Part shown: positions 17,694 to 25,705 of the stretch, piece after piece
How the letters are laid out: each line of letters starts with the position of its first letter
How positions within the stretch are numbered: the first letter of the stretch is position 1
Origin: Nitrospira defluvii
GTDB taxonomy: Bacteria; Nitrospirota; Nitrospiria; Nitrospirales; Nitrospiraceae
DNA: 64,000 nucleotides
Direction of reading: 5' to 3'
NCBI GenBank assembly: GCA_011525625.1
Contig: WYAX01000015.1
Location: 434,001-498,000 of the forward strand
Program-made: the position numbers and the translations under genes
The notes under the pieces: model-generated
The model's input: the letters and a program-made list of their open reading frames with translations, nothing else
Databases searched by the model: none
Told to the model about the DNA's origin: nothing

Positions 17694-18236
17694 ATGAGAG
17701 GACGTGATCGCGTCGTGCTGATGGGCGGAATCCTCGGGTTGGTCTTGTCACTGTTCGGGTCGAGTGCCGATGCCGGGACGGCGGTGGCGCGGGTGCTGCC
17801 GACCGGAGATGGGATCGAGCTGGAGTTTCCCGCCGATACCGGATCGCAAAAAGAGGTCATCCCACTGTTTCAGAGCGGCAAGATTCGCTACTTCAGCGCC
17901 GGTATCGGCCAGGTTGAGCGCGAGGCGGCCTATCCGCCGTTCGGGTTGAAGCTGGTCTTTACGGCAGGAGGCAAACCCTTCGTGACCGGTGTAGGGGTGA
18001 CTCTGCGTCATGCCAAGGGCGGGGCATTGTTGACCATTCCCCGGGAGCAGATCACGGGACCGTGGTTGTTTATTGACTTGCCCGATGGAGTGTACGAGGT
18101 GGCGGCAACGCTCGGAGGCGTGACGCAAACCGTGAAGAGCGTGAAGGTCCGGCACGGGCATATCACCACTCAGCATGTGCGTTGGGCGGAGGATCGCAGT
18201 CCCCCGCTGCCTGCTGACGTAGGACCGGAGTCGTAG
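17694..18236 (+). CDS. Exported protein of unknown function
   Basis: A 180-residue protein with a signal peptide ending near SSADAGTA. The remainder is beta-rich and about 155 residues long (QKEVIPLFQSG, AAYPPFGLKLVF, TIPREQI, LFIDLPDGVYEVAATLGG). The PDGVYEVAA stretch recalls carboxypeptidase-regulatory folds, but I do not recognise the family. AGGAGGG lies 7 bases before the ATG. It is followed 31 bases later by a CBS protein gene. Confidence 0.75.
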   Translation: MRGRDRVVLMGGILGLVLSLFGSSADAGTAVARVLPTGDGIELEFPADTGSQKEVIPLFQSGKIRYFSAGIGQVEREAAYPPFGLKLVFTAGGKPFVTGVGVTLRHAKGGALLTIPREQITGPWLFIDLPDGVYEVAATLGGVTQTVKSVKVRHGHITTQHVRWAEDRSPPLPADVGPES

Positions 18237-18267
18237 CGGGAGCGAAGGCGACAGCCAAGGAGGATGC

Positions 18268-18732
18268 ATGGCGAGGACAGGGAAGGTTCCGGCGAAACGA
18301 GCGGCCGGTCGGAGGAGCCCCGGCACAGGGTTCGAGCAGATGACGGTGAAGGACATCGTGAATAGGCGCGCGAAGCCCGCGCGAGTCGACATGAAGGGCG
18401 ACAAGGTCGCGGCGTTGCTGGTGAAGGAGGGCTGCGCGGTTCCGGTGGTGGATAAGGCCCGGCGGCTCGTCGGGATCGTGAGCGAGCATGATTTGTTGTC
18501 TGCCCTCGATGCAGGTCGCGCGTGGAAGGCGCAGCAGGCGGATGAGCTGATGAGCGCCAACCCCTATTCGGTGAGGACGGAGACCACCCTGCCGACGCTC
18601 GTGCATGTGCTGACGGAGAGTGACCTGCTGTCGGCTCCGGTCGTGAATGAGGCGAACCGATTTCTGGGCGTCGTCACGCGTCGCGATGTGCTGCGGGCGG
18701 CACTCCGTCCTGCCGTGAAGCGGCGTCGCTAA
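18268..18732 (+). CDS. CBS domain pair protein
   Basis: A 154-residue protein with a basic N-terminal tail of about 25 residues and one CBS pair (MTVKDIVNRR, GCAVPVVDKARRLVGIVSEH, LSAPVVNEANRFLGVVTRRD). Stand-alone CBS pairs bind adenine nucleotides and act as energy sensors. AAGGAGG lies 5 bases before the ATG. It is followed by another CBS gene. Confidence 0.88.
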   Translation: MARTGKVPAKRAAGRRSPGTGFEQMTVKDIVNRRAKPARVDMKGDKVAALLVKEGCAVPVVDKARRLVGIVSEHDLLSALDAGRAWKAQQADELMSANPYSVRTETTLPTLVHVLTESDLLSAPVVNEANRFLGVVTRRDVLRAALRPAVKRRR

Positions 18733-18775
18733 GCCCGGCGTCCGAACAGCTGTCCGATGCGAGAGGGGATGATGT

Positions 18776-19210
18776 ATGCGCCGAATCGATTTGTTGACTC
18801 AGGCCTGTGACCCCAAAACGCTGACGGTGGGGCAACTGATGCAGGATGCGGTGTTTACCTGCACGCCGAGAACCGATGCGCTGACCATCGGCCGCCTCAT
18901 GACCAAACAGAATTTCGGCGGATTGCCGGTGGTCGGGGACGACGGCACGTTAGTCGGGCTGGTGACGGAGTACGACCTGCTGCAAGCGATGATCGAGGGG
19001 CGGGATTTGCGTAAAGTGCTCGCGTCGGAGATCATGACGACGGCACCGCTCACGGCGCGGGAGGAGATGTTGCTCGACGAAGTCGCGAACCTCTTCCAAG
19101 ATCGGTATGTGACCCGCCTGCCGGTGGTGCGGGAGAAGAAACTCGTCGGTCTGGTGGCAAGACGGGACCTCTTGCACGGGTACATGAAGGCATCGGCATA
19201 CTGGTCGTAG
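18776..19210 (+). CDS. CBS domain pair protein
   Basis: A 144-residue protein that is essentially one CBS pair (LTVGQLMQDAVFTC, NFGGLPVVGDDGTLVGLVTE, TRLPVVREKKLVGLVARRD). The start follows GAGAGGGGATG. It sits 43 bases after the preceding CBS gene and is probably co-transcribed with it. Its partner protein is unknown. Confidence 0.88.
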   Translation: MRRIDLLTQACDPKTLTVGQLMQDAVFTCTPRTDALTIGRLMTKQNFGGLPVVGDDGTLVGLVTEYDLLQAMIEGRDLRKVLASEIMTTAPLTAREEMLLDEVANLFQDRYVTRLPVVREKKLVGLVARRDLLHGYMKASAYWS

Positions 19211-19220
19211 GTGCTTGTCG

Positions 19221-19240
19221 GGACAGACCGGAACCTGTCC
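19221..19240. terminator. Hairpin after the CBS genes
   Basis: GGACAG (19221-19226) pairs with CTGTCC (19235-19240) around an eight-base loop. No T-run follows. It resembles the GACAGGG hairpin after the gene at 5702, so it may be a small dispersed repeat rather than a terminator. Confidence 0.3.
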
Positions 19241-19342
19241 GGTGCGTGTGATGCAGTGGGTCGTGCTCCTGCTCATTCTGTTCGCGTCCGGCATCTTGCG
19301 CGGGGAAGAGCCTGTGCCAAGGCGGACCACCGAAGCCTGTTC

Positions 19343-20533
19343 TTAGCGCAGCCGTCGTTCCGACAACGCCGGAGCACACAGGGTGCCGACGACGGCGAGC
19401 AGGCAGAAGCAGGCGCCCGCGTAAAATGTGAACGCCGCGCCGAGACGGTCCCACAAGAACCCCGCCAGCACGCTGGCAACCAGCATTGCCAGTCCGCTCC
19501 CCAGGTTGAAACAGCCGTAAGCCGTTCCACGCAAGTCGGCCGGCGCGACGTCCGCGACCATGGCGGCCAGCAGGCCTTGCGTCATGCCCATGTGGATCCC
19601 CCAGAGCACCACGCCCGTCAGCACCATGCTCCAGTGCACGTTTGCGGCGAGGACCAGATCGGCGGCTACCAGCACCAGGAGGCCGAGGGTGAGCAGTGTC
19701 TTGTGGCTGATTGTGTCGGAGAGTGTGCCGAACGGATAGGCCGACGCGGCATAGACCAGATTCATCGCGACCATGACGAGAGGAATGAACGCGAGGGGTA
19801 TACCGCCCTGCTGGGCGCGCAACACGAGAAAGGCTTCGCTGAATCGCGCCAGCGTGAAGACGGCGCCGATGCCGACGACCCACCAATACCCGCTCCCTAA
19901 ACGCGAGAGATTGGTCCAGGAGACGGGGTTGGAGCGCATCGCGCGTGTGTGCGAAGCAGGCTCCTGCACGCCCACGATCAGCAATCCCACTGCCAGCAGA
20001 CCGGGCACCACCGCAATCCAGAAAACCGCTCGGAAGTCGTCGGCCCAGAGCAGCATCAATCCGGTGGCCAAGAGGGGGCCGACGAACGCCCCTATCGTAT
20101 CCAGCGATTGTCGCAACCCGAAGGCTGCGCCGCGCAACGCCGGTGGAGCGATATCCGCTACCAACGCATCACGGGGCGCCCCGCGAATTCCTTTTCCCAT
20201 CCGATCCACCAGGCGGGCGCTGAGAAGGACGCCCAGGTTGGGCGCCAGTGCGAACAGCGGTTTGGTGAGCGCGCCCAGGGCATAACCGAATACTGCCAGC
20301 TCTTTGCGTCTGCCGAGGTAGTCACTCACGACGCCGGAGAATACCTTGACCACGAGGGCCAGGGACTCAGCCAAGCCTTCGACCACCCCGACGGCGATGG
20401 TGCCGACTCCGAGCGTCGTAACCATAAACAGCGGCAAGAGGCTGTGAATCATCTCCGAGGAGATGTCCATCAGGAGGCTGACGAACCCCAGCACCCAGAT
20501 GGCGGAGGGCAGTCGTTGACACCCAGCATCCAC
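19343..20533 (-). CDS. Major facilitator superfamily transporter
   Basis: About 396 residues with roughly twelve hydrophobic segments. The MFS loop motif is YLGRRKELAVFGYALGALTK between helices 2 and 3, then DRMGKGIRGAPRDALVAD, close to a subfamily often annotated as drug or sugar efflux. The substrate cannot be deduced. The listed start is a GTG without a clear ribosome-binding site; a downstream Met at residue 22 is possible. Its 3' end faces the CBS genes. Confidence 0.88.
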   Translation of the reverse strand: MDAGCQRLPSAIWVLGFVSLLMDISSEMIHSLLPLFMVTTLGVGTIAVGVVEGLAESLALVVKVFSGVVSDYLGRRKELAVFGYALGALTKPLFALAPNLGVLLSARLVDRMGKGIRGAPRDALVADIAPPALRGAAFGLRQSLDTIGAFVGPLLATGLMLLWADDFRAVFWIAVVPGLLAVGLLIVGVQEPASHTRAMRSNPVSWTNLSRLGSGYWWVVGIGAVFTLARFSEAFLVLRAQQGGIPLAFIPLVMVAMNLVYAASAYPFGTLSDTISHKTLLTLGLLVLVAADLVLAANVHWSMVLTGVVLWGIHMGMTQGLLAAMVADVAPADLRGTAYGCFNLGSGLAMLVASVLAGFLWDRLGAAFTFYAGACFCLLAVVGTLCAPALSERRLR

Positions 20534-20542
20534 ACCGATGCT

Positions 20543-20959
20543 TTACCAGGTCTTGGAGAAGGTGAGCAAGTCTTCCCCCTGTCTCCAGTCATAGGGTTCC
20601 GCATGGGCCGGTTGTCCATCTCCCTTGCGATCCACCAACATGATCCAGTGCCCGTCCTGGTCGGCGTCATACCAATAGAACAACGGGTAGGGTGCCACGT
20701 CTAGCGACTCGATGGCGGGGTCGTCATAGGCCAGCCCGAGGATGTGGCGAGCAGTGCGATAGTCTACCCGGCCGTTGCCACGCAGGGAATAGTCCCGGAA
20801 GAACAGGCCCGCGATGGTGTCGTAGTATTGGGAGATCAGGGAGGGCTCTCCCGGTTCTTCGGGAAACGCCTGCTCGGCCCGGACGATGACCGGCACGGTC
20901 AGGCTCAGCAGCAGGAGGAGAGCGGCAAGTGATTGAGTTCGGCGCAGTCTGGCTGCCAT
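20543..20959 (-). CDS. Small exported protein of unknown function
   Basis: A 138-residue protein with a signal peptide (LAALLLLLSLTVPVIVRAEQ). The mature part contains RGNGRVDYRTARHILGLAYDD and YPLFYWYDADQDGHWIMLVD. The DADQDG stretch resembles a calcium loop, and the whole recalls small periplasmic proteins of unknown role. GGGAGGT precedes the ATG by 6 bases. It lies 9 bases upstream of the MFS gene on the same strand, so the two are probably one operon. Confidence 0.8.
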   Translation of the reverse strand: MAARLRRTQSLAALLLLLSLTVPVIVRAEQAFPEEPGEPSLISQYYDTIAGLFFRDYSLRGNGRVDYRTARHILGLAYDDPAIESLDVAPYPLFYWYDADQDGHWIMLVDRKGDGQPAHAEPYDWRQGEDLLTFSKTW

Positions 20960-21604
20960 GACAATACCTCCCTTTCTACATAGGACGTTCGAGAGCCGGG
21001 AAGATGCAGTCGTTGAAATCACGGTCGGATGCAGGGAAGGTCCACGCGAACGATGTGCTTGGCCTGCCGACCTTGCCATCCTTCCGGCCGACACCTGTGG
21101 AGGCATCGTGCTCGCGACACGGGTCTTCCACGCAGTTGCAGGTGTCTGGCCTCCCGATGTCTTTCGTCGGGCGCTGAGTGACTCATAAGGGGATCCTTTT
21201 CACATTCGCCTGCGAAGCCCGGCATCCAGTCGTGCTGCCCTACCAGGCTCTGGATGCTGCGTCGTAGGTGTGGTCGATCGGCACGTCATCTCCCGGTTCA
21301 CCGGGAAGCGGAGCCTGCGCGTGAGAGGCGTTCGGCCAGACCCTGGAGATGTATCTCGTTCAGAAGGTGTGCAACTCCAAGCGGAGAACGGGTGATCTGC
21401 CACGAGAAGTCAGCTGAACGGCAAGGACATGCACTGGTCGAGGTACGAGGAGGAGGGCCGTCGCGCAATCAGGGGTGGTGGAACGTGCGCGTCACAGGGA
21501 CCGCAGCGGGACGCGGGGGCAACCGGGTACGGGGGCTGGGCCTCTGCGTGTGTGCCAGGCGTGCGCAGGGCTCAGCTGCATGATCGCGAAAAAAGGCCTT
21601 CTCG
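20960..21604. other. Intergenic region without a supported gene
   Basis: 645 bases between two minus-strand genes. On the minus strand a stop-free, high-GC3 stretch runs from about 21180 to 20981 (it contains DTCNCVEDPCREHDAS) but lacks a credible start with a ribosome-binding site. On the other frames only short low-quality ORFs occur. It may hold a decayed gene and must contain the promoter of the 20543-20959 gene. Confidence 0.4.
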
Positions 21605-23047
21605 TTACGGTTTCCGCTGCTGGCGTGGAATGTGGCAGGCCTGCGGCCGTTGTAGGTCCGCAGGAAGGCGGGTTGCCTCGTCCAGGCAGGCCTGGTCCAG
21701 CTGTGCCTGCACCAGGCCCAGTGCGCCGCTGAGGTTGGTCCCGCGCAAGTTCGTCTGTTGTAGGTCGGCGTTGTTGAGTTGAGCTCCCGTCAGGTCGGCC
21801 GCACTTAAGTTGGCGTTGCGGAGATTGGCTTCCTGCAGGTTGGCCTGCACCACGACGGCGTGACTGAGATCGGCCTGGCGTAAGTCAGCGGCGACGAGGT
21901 TCGCCAGTTCCAGGTTGGCTTCGCTGAGCCGGGCTTGTTCCAGATGGGCCTTCGGGGCATAGATTTCCGTCAGGTCTGCTTTAGAGAGATCGGCGCGCGT
22001 CAGACGGGCATCGATCAGGACGGCATGGTGAAGCCTTGCCCCGTGGAGCTTGGCGGAGTGCAGGTTGGCCTTGTACAGGACGGTCATGGTCATGGTGGCG
22101 GAGTCGAGCCGGGCGTTGAGGAGGCGAGCCCCTTCCAAGTTCGCGTGTTCGAGATTTGTTCGCTGCAGGTTGGCGTCGTCGAGCCGGGCATAACGAAAAT
22201 CTGCCCCGCGGAGGCTCGCCTCGTGAAGATCCACCTTGACCAGCGAGGCATCGTCAAGATAGGCGCTGTCCAGATCGGCTTCCACCAGGGAGGCCCCATC
22301 AAGGACGGCGCTGTCCAGCAGTGCCCCCTGCAGATTGGCTCGGCGCGCGTTGGCCTGCCGGAGATTGGTGCGTCGCAGATCCGTGCCGGCCAGGTCGGCG
22401 CCGGTTAAGTTGGCCTTCGACAGATTCGCTCCATAAAAATACCCGTCCAGTAAGGTGGCGCCGCTTAGATCCGCCAGTTGCAAATCCGCGTCTTCAAAGT
22501 GAGCGCGTTCCAAGAGCGCTTCCTTGAGCAGTGCTCCCTGAAGATTCGCGCCGTACAACGCCGCTTCATCGGCGGCGACGCGGTTGAGATGGGCCTTGAC
22601 CAGCAATCCTTTACGCAGGTCCGCCCCCTCCAGGTTGGCATCGTCGAGGATCGCCTGGGACAGGTCGGCACCCTTCAGGTGGGCTTGCACCAGACTGGCG
22701 GTCCGGAGATTCGCGCCTTTGAGATTCGCTCCTGCCAGGTTGATGCGTTCGAGATTCGCTCCCACGAATCGAAGTTGGTGCAAGTCTGTGCGGCAGAGGT
22801 TGGCGCGGCGGCCGTCGGCGGAGTCACGGTCTTCAAGCCAGCGCGCATGCGACTGCAGGACGTTGTCCAATTGCTTGGCGCCCGGGCGCTGGTGAGTGAA
22901 GGGGCTGTCACAAGCAGGCGCCTGCGCAGGTTTCCGGGCGGACTTCGCCGCGGCGTCCGCCTGATCCGGGAGCGAAAGCAGGGAGGCGAGCAGTCCACTC
23001 GCGACGAGGGTGAGGGCGTGGGTGAGAAATAGGGGATGCTGATTCAT
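21605..23047 (-). CDS. Secreted pentapeptide-repeat protein
   Basis: About 480 residues. A signal peptide (LVASGLLASLLSLPDQADA) precedes about 370 residues of tandem A(D/N)Lxx pentapeptides, for example ANLERINLAGANLKGANL. Such repeats form a right-handed quadrilateral beta helix. Most characterised members are cytoplasmic; export makes this one a likely periplasmic or surface scaffold. The ATG at 23047 has GGAGG 8 bases upstream. The gene is free-standing, with a 66-base gap to the next gene upstream. Confidence 0.9.
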   Translation of the reverse strand: MNQHPLFLTHALTLVASGLLASLLSLPDQADAAAKSARKPAQAPACDSPFTHQRPGAKQLDNVLQSHARWLEDRDSADGRRANLCRTDLHQLRFVGANLERINLAGANLKGANLRTASLVQAHLKGADLSQAILDDANLEGADLRKGLLVKAHLNRVAADEAALYGANLQGALLKEALLERAHFEDADLQLADLSGATLLDGYFYGANLSKANLTGADLAGTDLRRTNLRQANARRANLQGALLDSAVLDGASLVEADLDSAYLDDASLVKVDLHEASLRGADFRYARLDDANLQRTNLEHANLEGARLLNARLDSATMTMTVLYKANLHSAKLHGARLHHAVLIDARLTRADLSKADLTEIYAPKAHLEQARLSEANLELANLVAADLRQADLSHAVVVQANLQEANLRNANLSAADLTGAQLNNADLQQTNLRGTNLSGALGLVQAQLDQACLDEATRLPADLQRPQACHIPRQQRKP

Positions 23048-23113
23048 CAAGGAGCCTCCTTCACAAGCATGGGTGCCGTTCCTGGATGGAGCGGCAGGAC
23101 TGTTTGCCTGGGG

Positions 23114-24448
23114 TCATGTGTGTCGGTCGACCTGTTGCGCCAACTGTTCCAGGGCCTCGGCAATCCGGACGTCGTAGGGCGGGGCCTGGTCTAATCGGCG
23201 TAGCGTATCCGGAAGTTCCGCCAACGCCGATCGTGCACGATCGCGAATCTCCTCAATCGAAGGGCTTGGAGCCAGTCGGCGTCCATTCTGCATGACTGGT
23301 TGCAGGAGAGGCAGCCCGGGTCGGGTCTCGCCTTCGATGGTGATGATGTCTCCGTCCAGTCGTCCGTCTCGTCCCAGCCGGCGATAGACCTGCTTTCTGC
23401 CCGGCCAGGTCGCTTTGCCTTCCGAGCGCTTGCGGCAGGGTCTTCCGGCATATTCCTGGAGTTTGTAGGCGCAGTCCAGATAGGGCGCATCGGCGGAGGT
23501 GGTCATGGCCGTGCCGACTGCGAACCGGTCGATCGGTGCCCCGCTCTTCAGCAATGCCTCCACCCGTTCCTCGTCGAGATTTCCGCTGGCCAGGATCTTG
23601 GTATCCGTGAGACCTCCGCGGTCGAGAATCAGCCGGACCTTCTGCGCATGGTCGGCTAAATCGCCGCTGTCGAGACGCACGCCGTGGATCGAAATGCCCT
23701 GATTCTTCAGGGAGGTGGCCAGCGCGACCGCCTTTTCTGCCGCGGCTTCCGTATCGTAGGTGTCGATCAGGAGGACGACATTGCGCGGTTGTGCCTGGGC
23801 AATGTGGAGGAAGGCCTCTGCTTCGTCGTGATGGGCCTGCACAAAGGCATGCGCCATCGTGCCGTAGGTCGGCATGCCGAACCGTGCTCCGGCCAGGACG
23901 TTCGACGTGCCGGCGAATCCGGCCAGGTAACTGGCGCGGGCGGCCAACAGACCGGCTTCTGCTCCATGAGAGCGGCGCAGGCCGAAATCGATCAGCGGTC
24001 TCCCCTCGCCCACCAGCACGGAGCGGCAGGCTTTGGAGGCGACCATGGTTTGGAAATTCAACAGATTCATCACTCTGGTTTCGACGAGCTGCGCTTCTGG
24101 CAGCGGCGCGGTCACGCGGAGGATGGGTTCGTGCGGGAAAAACACCGTGCCCTCGGGCATGGCGTGGACATCGCCGGTGAAGCGCAGGGTACGGAGGGCG
24201 TCGAGTGTCGCCGGCGTGAAATGTCCCGTCTGCGAGAGCCAGTCGAGATCGCGCTCGGCGAAATGAAATGTCTCCAGATAGGTGAGCACCTGCTCCAACC
24301 CTGCCGCCATGAAGAAATTCCGGCGAGGCGGCAACTTGCGGACAAAAAATTCGAAGACGGCGATGCCCGTCATCTTCTGGGCGAGGTACGCTTGGGCCAT
24401 CGTGAGTTCGTACAGGTCGGTGAGCAATGTTTCGGATACAGCGTTCAT
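23114..24448 (-). CDS. pncB: Nicotinate phosphoribosyltransferase
   Basis: A 444-residue enzyme that converts nicotinate and PRPP to nicotinate mononucleotide in NAD salvage. The start ETLLTDLYELTMAQAYL is diagnostic of the family, and IHGVRLDSGDLADHA and KILASGNLDEERVEAL match the phosphate-binding and active-site regions. Its ATG overlaps the stop codon of the upstream nicotinamidase gene (24445-24448, ATGA), so the two steps of the salvage route are translationally coupled. Confidence 0.93.
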   Translation of the reverse strand: MNAVSETLLTDLYELTMAQAYLAQKMTGIAVFEFFVRKLPPRRNFFMAAGLEQVLTYLETFHFAERDLDWLSQTGHFTPATLDALRTLRFTGDVHAMPEGTVFFPHEPILRVTAPLPEAQLVETRVMNLLNFQTMVASKACRSVLVGEGRPLIDFGLRRSHGAEAGLLAARASYLAGFAGTSNVLAGARFGMPTYGTMAHAFVQAHHDEAEAFLHIAQAQPRNVVLLIDTYDTEAAAEKAVALATSLKNQGISIHGVRLDSGDLADHAQKVRLILDRGGLTDTKILASGNLDEERVEALLKSGAPIDRFAVGTAMTTSADAPYLDCAYKLQEYAGRPCRKRSEGKATWPGRKQVYRRLGRDGRLDGDIITIEGETRPGLPLLQPVMQNGRRLAPSPSIEEIRDRARSALAELPDTLRRLDQAPPYDVRIAEALEQLAQQVDRHT

Positions 24449-25026
24449 GCGACGAGTTGCTCCCAGCGGAGCGGGATCGCTCCGGCTGCTACCATCGATT
24501 CTTCGGCGCGTGGCCCATCTTCCGGGAGCACGTTCACGGCCCGCACGGCGTCCATGAGCAGATAGACCAGATAGTTGAGCCGGCGGGCATCGTGCACGGT
24601 GTGGAGGACGCAATAGTCCGTCGCCAGGCCTCCGACGAAGAGGCGGCCGATGCCGGCGGCCCGGAGATGATCGTGCAGCGATGTGCCCTGGAACCCGGAA
24701 TAGGCTTCCTGGTTCGGCTCGGTGCCTTTTGAGATGACGATGGACGAGGGCGGCAGGTGGAGCGATGGCGGAAATTCGGCACCGTGGGTCCGTGCGACGC
24801 AATGGGCCGGCCAGGGTCCGCCTTGCGCATGGAAGGAACAGTGGTTGGGTGGATGCCAGTCGCGTGTGGCGAACACGGGTGCGCTCGCCTCCGCAAAGAC
24901 GTCGAGATACCGTTGCAGCGCCGGAATGATCTCCTGGCCCTCCGGCACCGCGAGTGTTCCGCCGGGCAAAAAATCGTTCTGCACGTCCACCACAAGCAGC
25001 GCATCGCCTGGTCGAAGGTAATTCAT
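24445..25026 (-). CDS. pncA: Nicotinamidase
   Basis: A 193-residue isochorismatase-fold hydrolase that deamidates nicotinamide to nicotinate. The catalytic triad is visible: D14 in LVVDVQNDF, K100 in SKGTEPNQEAYSGF and C139 in GGLATDYCVL. The metal-binding stretch TRDWHPPNHCSFH is intact. The downstream gene encodes nicotinate phosphoribosyltransferase, the next step in NAD salvage. The ATG at 25026 is chosen because the enzyme fold begins there. Confidence 0.93.
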   Translation of the reverse strand: MNYLRPGDALLVVDVQNDFLPGGTLAVPEGQEIIPALQRYLDVFAEASAPVFATRDWHPPNHCSFHAQGGPWPAHCVARTHGAEFPPSLHLPPSSIVISKGTEPNQEAYSGFQGTSLHDHLRAAGIGRLFVGGLATDYCVLHTVHDARRLNYLVYLLMDAVRAVNVLPEDGPRAEESMVAAGAIPLRWEQLVA

Positions 25027-25058
25027 GGAACTCCTGGCGGAGCTGGTTCTCCGGCCTG

Positions 25059-25442
25059 TTATCGTCCTTGCTGCACCAGCAACCGGATATAGGCGACTGC
25101 GTCCTGCCTCTCGGTCTCGGTCAATTGTCCCTGCCACGAATGCATCGGGCTGAATACAATGCCGTGCTCGATCGTTCGGAGCAACTCCTCGTCCGATTTG
25201 AGGAAGGATTTGAATCGGTGGAAGTTGGCCGGCGGGACCCGCAAGGCGGCGGCATCGGGGCCGTCACCCCATCCGCCCGTGCCATGACAGCGGAGGCAGT
25301 GTCGTTGATAGACGGCTTTCCCTCTCGTCACGTCCGGAGGAAAGTCTTGCGCGGGCGTGGGGGCTGGGAGCGTTACAACGGCCGCAACGAAGGCGAGGGC
25401 ACGTAGGAGCTCGCGAACGTGACTGGTTGTGAAGCGAGCCAT
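25059..25442 (-). CDS. Periplasmic mono-haem cytochrome c
   Basis: A 127-residue class I cytochrome. The signal peptide ends near PTPAQD, the haem site is C49LRC52H53, and M100 in FSPMHSW is the probable axial ligand. It ends LTETERQDAVAYIRLLVQQ, the usual C-terminal helix. It probably passes electrons in the periplasm; its partner is unknown. It lies 32 bases upstream of the nicotinamidase gene. Confidence 0.9.
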   Translation of the reverse strand: MARFTTSHVRELLRALAFVAAVVTLPAPTPAQDFPPDVTRGKAVYQRHCLRCHGTGGWGDGPDAAALRVPPANFHRFKSFLKSDEELLRTIEHGIVFSPMHSWQGQLTETERQDAVAYIRLLVQQGR

Positions 25443-25457
25443 AGGACTCTCCGATCC

Positions 25458-25622
25458 TCAGCTTTTTTTCGTCGTGTGGGCGATGAAGGACGAGAAGTGC
25501 TGCTGTAGCTTGGTGCTGCCGCAAGCCGGACATTGCACCTCGCCTTTTTCGTGCTGCTTCAATGTCACCACGATGAGCGACTCTTTCCCGCACTCCAGAC
25601 AGGTATAGTCATACATGGGCAT
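25458..25622 (-). CDS. FmdB-type zinc-ribbon microprotein
   Basis: A 54-residue protein starting MPMYDYTCLECGKES, with a second knuckle VQCPACGSTKLQQHF. The CxxC...CxxC layout with the PMYDY start is the FmdB putative regulatory protein family, whose molecular role is unknown. It is 83 bases downstream of the Lon-like protease gene and 16 bases upstream of the cytochrome c gene on the same strand. Confidence 0.8.
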   Translation of the reverse strand: MPMYDYTCLECGKESLIVVTLKQHEKGEVQCPACGSTKLQQHFSSFIAHTTKKS

Positions 25623-25705
25623 AGGCACCTCGTGTGATACGTGCTCCGTCGTCGGTGATCGAGGCAGGGGCCGGCGTCCTCGCCGATGCGTCGCTGACGT
25701 ACGTG

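Noticed and set aside
20981-21180. Stop-free high-GC3 stretch on the minus strand
   Set aside because: It has protein-like composition but no start codon with a ribosome-binding site; it may be a gene remnant, but this is not supported enough to list.
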